Positions 47,073-57,829 of a stretch of DNA of 64,000 bases are shown here, piece by piece. The DNA is from Topomyia yanbarensis. Its lineage: Eukaryota > Arthropoda > Insecta > Diptera > Culicidae. The first letter of the stretch is position 1; every line of letters starts with the position of its first letter. The stretch lies in the NCBI RefSeq assembly GCF_030247195.1, contig NC_080671.1:199595125-199659124 (forward strand). The letters run 5' to 3'. A model generated the notes under the pieces. That model was not told where the DNA came from, searched no databases, and saw only the letters and a list, made by a program, of their open reading frames with translations. The translations under genes were made by a program, and so were the position numbers.

Positions 47073-50071
47073 TTTCGACACTTTCCTTAGAAGAAGAAAA
47101 AGACGAGTTTGCTGTTGAACACAGTGTTTTCCAAGAATTAGATAATGATGGTAGACTTTCCAATACAAAAAAGACTGCGACAGAATTATTAATGTATTGT
47201 CAAAATTTTAATAGGATGAAAAGTCCAGCCAAAATGGCAGAAATTCATAAACGTATATTAGGTTCGTCATTTTTGGTTATATTAGGAACTGAAACTAGCT
47301 GGGACGATAGCGTAAAAAGTGAAGAAATTTTCGGCAGTGGTTTTAACGTATTCAGAGACGATCGAAATCTTCACGAATCTCAAAAGAAGTCTGGCGGGGG
47401 AGTCCTTGTGGGTATTTCGGCTCAATTTAATTCAGAAATTCTAGTCACAGTGAAGTTTAAGGAATTTGAACATGTGTGGGTTAAATCAAACATTGCCGGC
47501 GAAATGCATGTTTTTGCCTCTGTATATTTCCCACCAGAGCATGCTAATATAACATCGTACGAAGCTTTTTTCCAAATTGCTGAACAAATTTTATCTGAAC
47601 TCCCAGCCGAGGTTAAAGTTCACATTTACGGAGACTTTAACCAACGCAACGCAGATTTTATTCCGGACTCTGAAAACGAACATATTTTAATCCCAGTCGT
47701 GGGAGAAAACGAAACATTGCAGTATATTTTCGACAAAACTGCTAGCATAGGACTAAATCAAATAAATCACGTAAAAAATCGACAGAATTGCTATCTCGAT
47801 CTTTTATTTACAAACATTCAGGAAGACTTCTGTGTATCTGAATCTCTAACTCCTTTGTGGAAAAATGAAGCATTTCATACTGCTATTGAATTTTCCTTAT
47901 TCATCCATGAAATTCAAAAACCCAGCGATTGTGACTTTGAAGAAGTCTTTGAATACCATAAAGCCAATTACGACAATATCAGGCGGAAGCTAAGTAGTGT
48001 CGACTGGCAAAATAGCCTTAGAAATGAAGAAAATATTGTAACCGCAGTGGACGTATTTTACAAAATTATTTTCAAAATAATTTATGAAGAGGTGCCTATT
48101 AAGAAAAAAAGACGACACGGCAACTCGAAGCATCCCGTTTGGTATAATAGACAAATTAAGAGTTTGAAAAATAGGAAGCAAAAAGCCCATAAGCTATATA
48201 AGAAAAACCAAAATAATGAGGACTTGGAAAAATATTTCGACATTTGCGATAAACTAAATATGGCCATAGATTCTGCACTTGCGGATTATAATTCAAAAAC
48301 GGAACAGCAGATCAAATCTTGTCCAAAGAATTTTTTCAACTACGTCAAAACTAAATTAAAATCAGACAATTTCCCATCAACAATGCACTTGGATGACAAC
48401 GTACGTGATAACTCGGAAGAAATCTGCAACCTATTTGCAACATTCTTCCAAGAAATATATACGACTTTTTCTGAACAAGACCGTGATCGCGATTACTTCG
48501 CTTTTCTTCCCGATTTTCCTTTGGATATTAGTGTCAATCATGTCATAGTGGAAGACATTTTCAATTCTCTAAAACATTTAGATGTATCAAAAGGTTCTGG
48601 CCCTGATGGAATCCCACCATTATTTATGAAAAACCTAGCAACCGAGTTAACTGCCCCATTGTTCTGGCTGTTTAATATGTCTTTGCAATCTGGACAGTTC
48701 CCTAAAATATGGAAAAAATCTTTTTTAGTGCCTATATATAAATCTGGCAAAAAATCTGACGTACGTAATTATCGTGGTATAGCCATAATCTCCTGTATTC
48801 CGAAACTTTTCGAATCAATCATTAACGAAAAAATATTTCTTCAAATAAAAAACAGAATTTCCAACCTCCAGCATGGCTTCTTCAAAGGTCGTTCGACCTC
48901 AACAAACTTACTAGAATTTATTAATTATACACTGATTGCAATGGATAATGGAAACTACGTGGAGGCACTTTATACAGACTTTAGTAAAGCATTTGATCGC
49001 ATTGACATCCCAATGTTACTTTATAAATTGACAAAGATCGGCATTGAGCCTGGGCTACTTACATGGTTAGAATCATATCTCTCCGAACGTCAGCAAATAA
49101 TTAAATTTAAAGGAAAGCAATCTAATCCAATAAAAGTCACCTCAGGAGTTCCACAAGGCTCTCATTTAGGCCCTCTATTGTTTATTTTATACGTGAACGA
49201 TATCTCCTTCATTCTCAAAAAACTGAAAATACTAATTTATGCGGACGATATGAAACTTTATTTGGAGATAAGAAATGCCGAGGATATTAATACATTTCAA
49301 AACGAAATACAAATTTTCCACATGTGGTGTCAAAAAAGCCTCTTACAACTAAACGTGAAAAAGTGTAATTCAATAACCTTTAGTAGAAAACGACAAACAC
49401 CGAATGTTGAGATTACCTTAGGAAATCAGACTGTAGTAAAATGTGAAAGAATTAGGGATTTAGGTGTTATATTAGATTCAAAGTTAAATTTTATTGATCA
49501 TTATAACACAATTATACACAAAGCTAACAACATGCTCAGTTTTATAAAACGCTTTAGCTATCATTTTGAAGATCCTTATACAATAAAAATATTATATATT
49601 GCATATGTTAGGTCGATATTGGAATATTGCAGTATTATTTGGTGCCCTTTTTCAAGCAGACATGAAGAACGAATAGAATCGGTACAAAAACAGTTTTTAT
49701 TATTTGCCCTTCGTAAATTAGGATGGACAGCATTCCCTCTGCCATCTTATGAAGCACGCTGCTTGCTTATCAATATTCAAACATTAAAGGAGCGTCGCGA
49801 ATTTGCAATGCTCTCATTCATTAATAATATCGTTTCGCATCGTATCGATTCAGCTGAAATTTTATCCAAATTGAACTTTTATGCACCTTCACGACAGCTA
49901 CGAAATCGAAGTATATTTTCAATAACTCCTTTTCGCACAAACTATGCAAAATATAGCCCCATAAATCGAATGATGTCTATTTATAATCACTATTGCGACT
50001 CAATTGATTTTACAATGTCTAAACTGAAACTAAAGCAATATTTTATACACAAAAGAAATTCTAACGCGTAA
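47042..50071 (+). CDS. LINE ORF2: endonuclease-reverse transcriptase
   Basis: 1009 codons, uninterrupted. The AP-like endonuclease occupies about residues 50-290, with MYCQNFNRMKS near 51, TETSW near 83, GGGVLVG at 118, IYGDFN at 195-200 and a C-terminal AFHTAIEFS in place of the usual SDH. That suggests a lost or diverged catalytic Asp-His. RT spans about 515-800: GPDGIPPLFMK near 520, NYRGIAIIS near 576, LQHGFFKGRSTSTN near 609, TDFSKAFDRI at 645, SGVPQGSHLGPLLF at 701 and catalytic YADD at 733-736. No RNase H is present. It would function in target-primed reverse transcription at chromosomal sites. The ATG at 47042 lies in the ORF1 tail. The first ~45 residues do not resemble the domain, so the true start could be later. 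Confidence 0.92.
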   Translation: MPLSTFVFSVVSTLSLEEEKDEFAVEHSVFQELDNDGRLSNTKKTATELLMYCQNFNRMKSPAKMAEIHKRILGSSFLVILGTETSWDDSVKSEEIFGSGFNVFRDDRNLHESQKKSGGGVLVGISAQFNSEILVTVKFKEFEHVWVKSNIAGEMHVFASVYFPPEHANITSYEAFFQIAEQILSELPAEVKVHIYGDFNQRNADFIPDSENEHILIPVVGENETLQYIFDKTASIGLNQINHVKNRQNCYLDLLFTNIQEDFCVSESLTPLWKNEAFHTAIEFSLFIHEIQKPSDCDFEEVFEYHKANYDNIRRKLSSVDWQNSLRNEENIVTAVDVFYKIIFKIIYEEVPIKKKRRHGNSKHPVWYNRQIKSLKNRKQKAHKLYKKNQNNEDLEKYFDICDKLNMAIDSALADYNSKTEQQIKSCPKNFFNYVKTKLKSDNFPSTMHLDDNVRDNSEEICNLFATFFQEIYTTFSEQDRDRDYFAFLPDFPLDISVNHVIVEDIFNSLKHLDVSKGSGPDGIPPLFMKNLATELTAPLFWLFNMSLQSGQFPKIWKKSFLVPIYKSGKKSDVRNYRGIAIISCIPKLFESIINEKIFLQIKNRISNLQHGFFKGRSTSTNLLEFINYTLIAMDNGNYVEALYTDFSKAFDRIDIPMLLYKLTKIGIEPGLLTWLESYLSERQQIIKFKGKQSNPIKVTSGVPQGSHLGPLLFILYVNDISFILKKLKILIYADDMKLYLEIRNAEDINTFQNEIQIFHMWCQKSLLQLNVKKCNSITFSRKRQTPNVEITLGNQTVVKCERIRDLGVILDSKLNFIDHYNTIIHKANNMLSFIKRFSYHFEDPYTIKILYIAYVRSILEYCSIIWCPFSSRHEERIESVQKQFLLFALRKLGWTAFPLPSYEARCLLINIQTLKERREFAMLSFINNIVSHRIDSAEILSKLNFYAPSRQLRNRSIFSITPFRTNYAKYSPINRMMSIYNHYCDSIDFTMSKLKLKQYFIHKRNSNA

Positions 50072-50285
50072 GAGGATGATTCAGTAAAAGCCGAAATTGC
50101 TTCATTTATACTAAATTCACGAAATATACACATTAGTAATTAAGGAAATCTGTAGTCTACATCGATTGACGAAATAAATAAATAAATAAATAAATAAAAT
50201 CTTTAAAATAAGAAAAAAGAAAGCTTTAGCCATTAGCATGGAAACATTTTTTAACCGTTCTGTGTCCAACAAAAAACACCTTTAA

Positions 50286-50952
50286 CAGGCCGACGTGGGT
50301 ACCCGGATACCCACAAATTGAAATGCTCATAACTAAGGCTTCCTTTAACCGATTTGGACACTTTTAGATTTTTTGGATTCAAGAACACTTTTTCATTTTA
50401 TCAAATTTAACTGGATGAATGGATCTGGTTCTCAGTAATCCGGCTTTTCCAGAGTAATGTTACAGTACTAGGGTATGATTTGTAAATTTTAATAATACCC
50501 TAGCAATATGAGTATCAAAACTCTTCAAATTGTCTCGGAAGTGTGTTATTTGTTGGTACGAGACCCTACGAGAGTTTGAAAAATGGAATTGGAATGGAGT
50601 GGTCACTCACGGCCCCACGGGAACCTGCTCCGGAATGTCCGTTCCGGGGTCAAATCACCAAATGGTTCCAAAACCACGAATAATAGCCTACTAGTGCAAT
50701 TCCAAGAATTTTGATACCCATATTGCCAGTATTCCATTGAAATTTACAAATAGTATCCCAGCACTGAAACATGTTTCCGGGAATCCGGATTTCCGAGAAC
50801 CGAATGAAGTAATCCGATTCGTTTTTGCCAAGTCTAAAAGCGAATGAGTTCCCAAATCCAAAAAAAAACCAAAAAGTATCATAATCGGTTGGAAATTACC
50901 TTAGTTATTGGTATTTCAGTTTTGTGGGTACCCAGGTACCCACGTCGGCCTG
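50286..50952. mobile_element. 667-bp TIR element with GGGTACCC termini
   Basis: Both ends read CAGGCCGACGTGGGTACC inwards, and the inverted similarity extends past 40 bp. Flanks are TTAA (50282-50285) and TTAC (50953-50956), possibly a decayed TTAA duplication as for piggyBac. A related partial end (ggtacccgggtaccgcgtcgg) lies at 51118-51140, close to TTAA at 51154. The element may therefore be part of a larger composite. Confidence 0.65.
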
Positions 50953-51159
50953 TTACGTAGTAGAAAAATTTAGGAGCCCCTCCTCACTCCCCCACCCTTA
51001 CTATATCAACAACATTATTAATCCAAAAGCTTGACATAGTGATGTCTAAGATGCCACAAAGTTTCAATTTCCAGCGATGGATAAAACATGGGAATTTCAT
51101 TAATTGAAACCTAAAAAGGTACCCGGGTACCGCGTCGGACACATAAAGGTTAAACTACG

Positions 51160-51640
51160 CGCAAAGATTCAGTATGATTGTGATCGTATATATGGTATTC
51201 CCTGCTTAGGGGGACCAGTAGGAGCTAATAAAGGCATTACACGTTTTTGGGCATGAAACACGAAATCGGAGACTTTCAGCCACAGTTGCAGATTCCCTTC
51301 CCAATCATCAGTTTACCAATCGCGTTTAAATCGTAATGTATCGCTGTGCAGTCCAGTTCGGTCGGTTAATAGCCCGATACTGGAAGAAACTTACTCGAGT
51401 ATCTTTCGAGCTGTACTGCGAACAGCTCCTAGTTTGATGGCCCGCCCAGAATCCTGGATTAGCACTGAAAACCTTCACGACATCCTTTTGAAAGATGGCT
51501 ACCGTTTCCGGGTACTTACAAAATTGACTTGGCGGCCAATGGTGGTCAACGAGACCACCTAGAACTGCATAATACAAGTTGTTTGGCAAAATTTTTACCT
51601 TTTGTCATTTATCAGGGTATCGGTATGAGTAGGGATTTTC
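51160..51640. other. Unrecognised sequence with an 87-codon minus frame
   Basis: The minus frame at 51326-51589 (starting MPNNLYYAVLGGLVDHHWPP) looks protein-like in composition but matches nothing I can name. It may be a fragment of a decayed transposon. Confidence 0.3.
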
Positions 51641-52330
51641 TATTTCTATACACTTCACGACTCGTAACTCCGTAACCGGAAGTCGGATCTGGATGAAATT
51701 CAATAACAGTTAACGGAGACGTAACACCTCTAATTTGAACCTGAACCTGAGTATAGTCAAATAGGTCTTGTCATTTCCGAGAAACCGGTGTGACCGGGGC
51801 TTCCAATGTGGCCAAAGAGATTTTGAATGGCTGTTAATGCCTTAAAATTACAAATCTAAGCAGTTGTGTTCACACTTTAGGAAAACTTTAACTTTTTGCA
51901 TTCATCGCAGTGTAAGCCGCAATCGGGATTTGCTGCGTGAACGTACACTATTAGAAAAAATTAAAATTACATTTGACGTAAGCAACGTAGCGACGTATTT
52001 TTCTGTCTAAGAATAGGATTTTACATGTTCTAATATGTAAAATTAAATATTGTGACTCTTGTGATGTAAAATTCAGACTGAATGACCTAGAAAAAGCCGA
52101 ACAACTCACATTTTTACATGTAATTAAATGTAAATTTATGTGAATTGGGACGCTCCATTTATGTGCATCTGGCAAGACGTAAAGTTGCAATACTTTTTTT
52201 TGCTGTGTACTTATCACTCTATAATACCTGAGCCGGAAGTCAAATCCATTAGAAATTCAATAGCCAACGGGAACGTTGTTCTTTTCATTTGAGACAAAGT
52301 TTTTTAAATATCGGTTCAGTCATATTTGAT
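51640..52330 (-). repeat. Inverted partial copy of the Aedes-type dispersed repeat
   Basis: Read on the minus strand it carries the same blocks as 25336-27260 (ccgattt, tttcatcc, ccgacttccggttacggagttacgag, ggccacattggaagccccggtcaca). An unrelated insertion of about 255 bp interrupts it at 51950-52207. The insertion has weak inverted ends (gtacactattagaaaaaa / gtacacagcaaaaaaaa) and may itself be a MITE. Confidence 0.6.
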
Positions 52331-53517
52331 TTATGATAAAGATTGCTTGCAGTTGTAATATACCGAAACAGAATAACAGAGACTGTAAATAGAAGCATCT
52401 AGCTATCGACCAATTAATTAACTCTCTTCTATTAGCTATTTATTTGAAAAAATCATCCTAACTAGAATGAGAATTCTATTTTTCTTCTCACCCAGCACAA
52501 CATTTATCCATAACACATCTGGTCACTCTAAGAAACAAGTAGCCTAAAGCATGAAAGAGTTAACCTATAAGTTTGCAAGAGCACAAGATCGCTCGAGATG
52601 CGGTTCAGCTCACTGAAATTCAGAAACACAATAAAACAGTTCTAGGTCAATCGTGCAAAATAACTGTACACCATTACCAACGAGTAATCAATTATAATTA
52701 ATTATCGGTGACAGAACTCGCCCTTGCTCTTTCGTCTGGGAAGTTTCAAGCATGTGTGTAAACATTTTCGAAAGAAACACCAAGCCACAACACGGGACCG
52801 ACACAGAACCTCTCTTCGGCACCTAAAAACAATAAAAAAAAACAAAAATTAAAATAGGTTCGCTGCCTTCGAGCAAATAAAATATCAAATAACAATAAAA
52901 CGGTTAATTTAGCACGAACTCACCCGGAAAGACAAGCAAATTAAAATGAAATAAACCATAAAAGGGGTTTCAAGCTCAGCCACGGGAATGCACGCATCGC
53001 GTCCGTTTTCCTGGTTTGGCCCGCGAAAATAAAACCGTTACCCTCGCACACTTTCGGCAATAATGTTCCGAAGAAGAATTTGAATGCGGTTTCGGATCTG
53101 CTTTGACGCTTTCTGACCCTGTACAACTCCGTACGGTTTTCTCCGACGCAACCCAAACATCCGCTCGTAATCGTATTTTTAGGTAAAGCCAGCTCACAAA
53201 TTTGAACAAAAAAAGCAGATAAATTACAGCACCAATAAACATCTTTCTGGCATTGCCAAATAAAGACTTTTACTGTAATGTTGCCATTGTAAAGAAAAAT
53301 TACACCTCGTACCCTTCTTGGAGGAGGAACACAAATTTTCTCCAAACTAAGTGATTTTTTCTCTTATCTCCTGGTTAATGATGACCAACTTGCTTGTGTC
53401 GAAATTCCTCCAGTTCGAAGGCAGCATCGAAGATACCGATTTCCTTACTGCCCACTTAAATATGCCTGTTTACGAGTGTCATAATTAATTTTGCTGTTTA
53501 TTCTATCTTTCTTGCAG
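52331..53517. other. Intronic sequence upstream of the host exon
   Basis: It ends in a good acceptor: attaatt branch-like sequence, pyrimidine tract and tttcttgcag. A 134-codon minus frame (52941-53345) has no recognised domain and lies antisense to the host gene, so I do not call it. Confidence 0.5.
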
Positions 53518-53583
53518 CGCTGGCAACGACGGTGGTTCGTCCTGTACGATGATGGGGAGCTCACATATTCCGTTGATGAGCAT
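53518..53583 (+). CDS. osp: Internal exon, PH domain start of an outspread/MPRIP-like protein
   Basis: 66 bp, phase 0, 22 codons, flanked by tttcttgcag and gtaagta. The peptide reads [18 protein letters not shown] and then VDEH. [17 protein letters not shown] is the first two beta strands of a pleckstrin-homology domain as found in Drosophila Outspread and its vertebrate homologue MPRIP, an actin-associated, RhoA/myosin-phosphatase-interacting scaffold. Neither flanking exon is seen in the window. That implies an upstream intron above 53 kb and a downstream one above 10 kb, consistent with the very large introns of outspread in flies. A different PH protein is possible, but the motif match is strong. 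This is the only host-gene segment I can support. Confidence 0.8.
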
Positions 53584-55204
53584 GTAAGTAGAAATGACTT
53601 TTGCGATACGACATATTTTTTTCGTGTATTTAATTTCGTTTTCTTTTTCATTCATACTGTCTAGACTTCGATAAGCCTTAACTTTTCTAAAACACAAATT
53701 AAATTGAATGAACTTTACTAAATGTTAAATACTCAAAAATCGTTATCTTTGCTTTACTAGCACCAAGTTACCATCTAGTTTATCAACGATTAGGACCAAA
53801 ATACTTATCAATAATATCAAAAAAACTTACATGAACTCACACAAAACTATAGAGCATATGATATTGCTCGTAGGTAAAGTAGATATTTTTGGTGTAATGT
53901 ATTGTTTGCCATGGCGAAATGAAATTTCGACAAAAATATGATTAGGGCAGGCCCGTGCGCAAAGGGAGGGCTCAAACCCCTCCCATGAGGGTTTTGAATT
54001 ACTTTTAAAAATTTATTAAATTCCTGTTCAGGGAAGAAATTATACTGCGAGCCGTTTTGACACATCAAATGTCATTTAAGTTCGGTCACTCCGGAAATAA
54101 CTTGTTGGAAAAAATTAAAGGGTTGTGTACAGGACACGACCACGATGACATTAAAAATGTACCTTTTTTCAAGAGCGTGCAAATGAATTTTATCTATCAC
54201 ACATATTGACTCACGTTCTTGCTCACTCTCCTGTGTTCATGTGTTACAATTTGCTATACACCCTCCCCATTAAAAGATAATTTATTGAAGGTCATTTAAC
54301 GGTAATCTATTATTACAATTAATCAAGTATCTCACTAGCTGATTTTCACTATTTGGCTGATCCATCTAGTAAAAATAGACTGTCCAGAAAATGAAGGCTT
54401 TTTTTCAATAGGTCCAATCCAAAGGCGTTGTTTACTTATATAAAGGCTCGTACAGAATGAAGCCAAATCTACCAATCGAACATGTCACCGGCTACCTATC
54501 GTGCAAAGTAAACAAACATACTTCTTTAGCTATGTCCTCACGCGTGCTCGCAGGGGGAGTATTGTTATCGGCAGGAAAAATATTACAATAATGGGAATGA
54601 AAAACCATTTGTTTATATATTTACCTTTTCTCATTTCTTATATTGCCTACAAAAATCAGCAAGTTAACAAGAACGTAATGAATGCATATTTTAATTGATT
54701 CACCGAACCTCTACAGTACCATTGAACGACTATCAGGCTTATTTTCCCTTTTTTGTATAGTTGATAAATTCACGAACGGAACGTTACAAAACACTATTAT
54801 CTAATTGCGATTATTATGACATTCTTCTTCAAAGATATTTATGGTAAGTGATTTCATGAGTGTTGCCAGGTTTGATGAAACGTTATAATTACAAGTGACG
54901 AGACTCGTGACGTCCCGAAATATTCTCTCCAGCGCGATAAAAAACAAATACGGCTTTGCTTCGGTTCCTAGGCCTCGGTTATGCGTCTAAGCCGCATCGA
55001 AATGGTACCCCTTAAACAGAGGTTCCTGAAGGGTATCGGATGGTTACCGGAACCCAGTAAAGTTCAACCGTAAAGGAGTCGGAAATCTAGCTGGTTCTAA
55101 TTCATTTTCCGGCACCAGTAACACAAGCGATTGTAACTAGTCGCTCCAGCACCCCGTTGAATTCAAACGATTTCACCACCTGGGCGCCAGTTTGACGATA
55201 TGAA
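53584..55204. other. Intron downstream of the exon
   Basis: AT-rich, with a GC-richer block at 54905-55190 of unknown origin that could belong to the adjacent LINE's 3' side. No next exon of the PH domain was found. Confidence 0.45.
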
Positions 55205-57829
55205 ATGTTTTATGTTTATTACCTTCACCAACAAGCCCCTTGGCCCCAATGGTTGTTCGCTGAAACTAATTATATTTTAAAATTGACAACATTTTCGCTT
55301 TTATAGCATTCCGCGTCCTGTTGAAGTCAAAGGCCGTCGCCACACTGTTAAAAATTCGTTGGAGTCCGGTTACAGCGCTCAAGCAACCATAGTTGGTTCT
55401 CCTGAACGGAACTCACAGAAGGGAGTTATTACGTAGAGCTCGAACGCGGGCTTGAAGATCCAGACGTCCGAGGATTGTAGGGCAATCCACTCTGGCAGAG
55501 AGTAAGTCCGAGACGAACAGGGCTCGAGAGCAGTCCCTCCGAATGCTGAGTGTATCGAGGTGTATAAGCTGGCAACGGTTTTCATAGCTCGGCAGCTGAA
55601 ATCTGTTTCGCCATGGGAGATGACGAAGGGCGAAGCGTATGAACCTGCGTTGGACAGCCTCGATTCTGTCAATCCCGTTCTGGTAGTACGGATTCCAAAC
55701 AGCTGAACAATATTCTAACGTTGAGCGGACCAACGCGCAGTAAAGCGATTTAAGACAATATACGTCCCTGAAGCTTTTCGCTATTCGGAAGATGAACCCA
55801 AGCTGTCGTGATGCCTTATCCACGATGTATGACGTATGTGGTTTGAATGTTAATGCCGAATCCATGATGACTCCGAGATCTTTGATGTGAGAGTGTCTTG
55901 GCATGCTCGAGCCGAAGAAATGGTAGTTAAACTGAGTCGGTTGGGGTTTCCGCGTGAACGTAACGATTGAGCATTTGCTCGGGTTTAAAACCATTCTGTT
56001 TTGATCAGACCACGTGCTAAAGCTGTCCAGATCCCTCTGAAGAAGCTCGGCATCGGTTTTATCCCGTATTTGTTGAAAAATTTTCATGTCGTCGGCGAAA
56101 GAAAGGCGGGGTCTTTGTAATGTGAAATTGACGTCATTAAAATAGAGGAGGAATATTACTGGACCGAGATGGCTTCCTTGTGGTATGCCGGATGTAGCGA
56201 AGAATGGTGCAGATAGACAGTCCTTAATGCTGATTTGGAGTTGCCTTCCATCGAGGTAGGAACGAAACCAGCTCAGAAGTTGTCCATGAATGCCGAGTTT
56301 GTCCAGCTTCGCTATTGCGATATCATGGTTGATTTTGTCGAAGGCCGCAGATAGATCCATATAAATAGCATCGGTTTGCAATCCGTCAGCGAATCCATCC
56401 ATTACATATGTTGTGAACGAGAGCAGGTTTGTCTTTGTCGATCGTTTAGGCATGAAACCGTGTTGGTCATCTGCAATGTAGTGTTTGCAGTGAAAGAAAA
56501 TAGGATCTAACACAACCAGCTCGAACAGTTTTGATACAGCACTTAAACACGAGATTCCCCGATAATTGTCAATGTTCGATTTGTTTCCTTTTTTATGAAC
56601 TGGAAACATGTGCGCTGCTTTCTAGCAGGAAGGGAATGTACCAGTAGTGAGTGATAGCTCGAAGACTCGCCGAAGTGGTTCAAGAAGCCCGCTGATGCAC
56701 TTTTTGACAAAAATCGAGGGAACACCATCTGGACCTGGGGAACAAGATGCTTTCAGTTTGGCATTTGCTGCAAGAATGGCAGCATTATCGACACAAATTC
56801 GGTTGATGGTTCGTCCTAGAGAAGGAGTTAAATTAGCGGCGGCAGCGACTTGTTGTGGTGGCAAGCGCTCGTTGGAAAAAACGCTTGAAAATTTGTCGGA
56901 GAACAGTTGGCAAATTTCCTTAGTGTCGGTGCCTAAAACTCCATTAAACGACATACAAGATGGCAAACCGGATTCCTTTCGCGGCTCGTTAACATACTTC
57001 CAGAACGACTTGGGCTTGGATTTCAGTTGACGCTTGACGTTTCGCTGGTGTCTAAAAAAGGCACGTCTGCTTTGTTGTTTGTATTCGTGGTTGAGTTGAA
57101 AGTAGTGATTTCGTAATGCAAGTGTCTTATGCTTCGAGAATTTTTTAAATGCAGCTCGTTTGGCAGATTTTAAACGTCTTAGGATGGTTGATTGCCAGGG
57201 AGGGTGTTCATCGGTACTAATTGTTCGTTTTGGTACATGGCGATCGATAAGGTAGTTAAGAATACTAGAAAACGTCATCGCTGCTTCGTTCACGTCGTCA
57301 TTGTTAATATTTTCGTCCCAGTTTATATCCAACAGCGTGCTAACGATGCTGTCGTAGTCAGCGTTTTTAAAATCGTAGACGATAGAGCTTGAGACGTCTT
57401 CAAAATTCACTCCTAAGTTACCAGCGAATACAAGATGTAGTGGGGGATGATGACGCACCTGCTTGACTAAAGGAGTCGGTGCAGTGCAGCAGTACGGAGC
57501 GCAGTCCCGGGCACTTACAAAGCAGAGGTCCAATGTACGTCCATTCTCGTTGGTGACATTATTAATTTGCCGAAGAGTTGCGCTGCTGTAGTTGTCCAAA
57601 ATACAACTGGCATTGTTAATAAGCGCAGATTTTTCGATATCCAATCGAAGAAAACCATTACTTGCTTGGCACCACGTCAAGCCAGGTAAGTTGAAGTCGC
57701 CCAGTATAACGATATCATCAGACGGGGAGGCGATGAAATGAACTTTGTTTACTTTCGACAAGTTTTGATTTGAGCCAACAACATCCAGCCCTCTTAAGAA
57801 TGTATCCTGCAATATGGTACACTAGATTA
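55205..57829 (-). mobile_element. CR1/Jockey-group LINE, 5' truncated within the endonuclease
   Basis: It carries the second half of the endonuclease, the whole RT and a short 3' UTR ending near 'ggtaataaacataaaaca' (about 55205). The 5' end is lost within the endonuclease near 57815-57829, where an in-frame stop precedes the homologous sequence. It differs in family from the LINE at 46613. Confidence 0.75.
55266..57812 (-). pseudogene. LINE ORF2 (EN-RT) with two nonsense codons
   Basis: One frame runs from 57812 to the stop at 55266-55268. Endonuclease: IVILGDFNLPGLTWCQ, RTLDLCFVSARD, VRHHPPLHLVF (SDHP-type motif altered to RHHPP). RT: CSPGPDGVPSIFVKKC, NYRGISCLSAVSKLFE, DDQHGFMPKRSTKTNL, MDLSAAFDKINHDI, SGIPQGSHLGPVIF, catalytic FADD. 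It is interrupted in frame by TAG at 56622-56624 (TFPSC*KAAHMFPVHKKG, where tryptophan is usual) and by TGA at 55413-55415. The frame reads on as VPFRRTNYGCLSAV after that TGA. No frameshift was found, so only point mutations and 5' truncation inactivate it. Confidence 0.88.

Larger units (their letters stand above)
46613..50200 (+). mobile_element. CR1/Jockey-group LINE, 5' truncated, ORF2 intact
   Basis: It contains the C-terminal part of ORF1, a complete EN-RT ORF2 without RNase H, a short 3' UTR and a terminal (AAAT)n tail at about 50173-50198. The (AAAT)n end and domain order fit the CR1/Jockey group. The left limit is where the ORF1 frame meets a stop, so true truncation may lie slightly elsewhere. 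No nested insertion is visible, so it is among the younger insertions here. Confidence 0.85.

Noticed and set aside
52941..53345. 134-codon minus-strand frame near the host exon
   Set aside because: No domain, no splice or promoter context, antisense to the host gene. Another overlapping frame of 88 codons exists in the same stretch.
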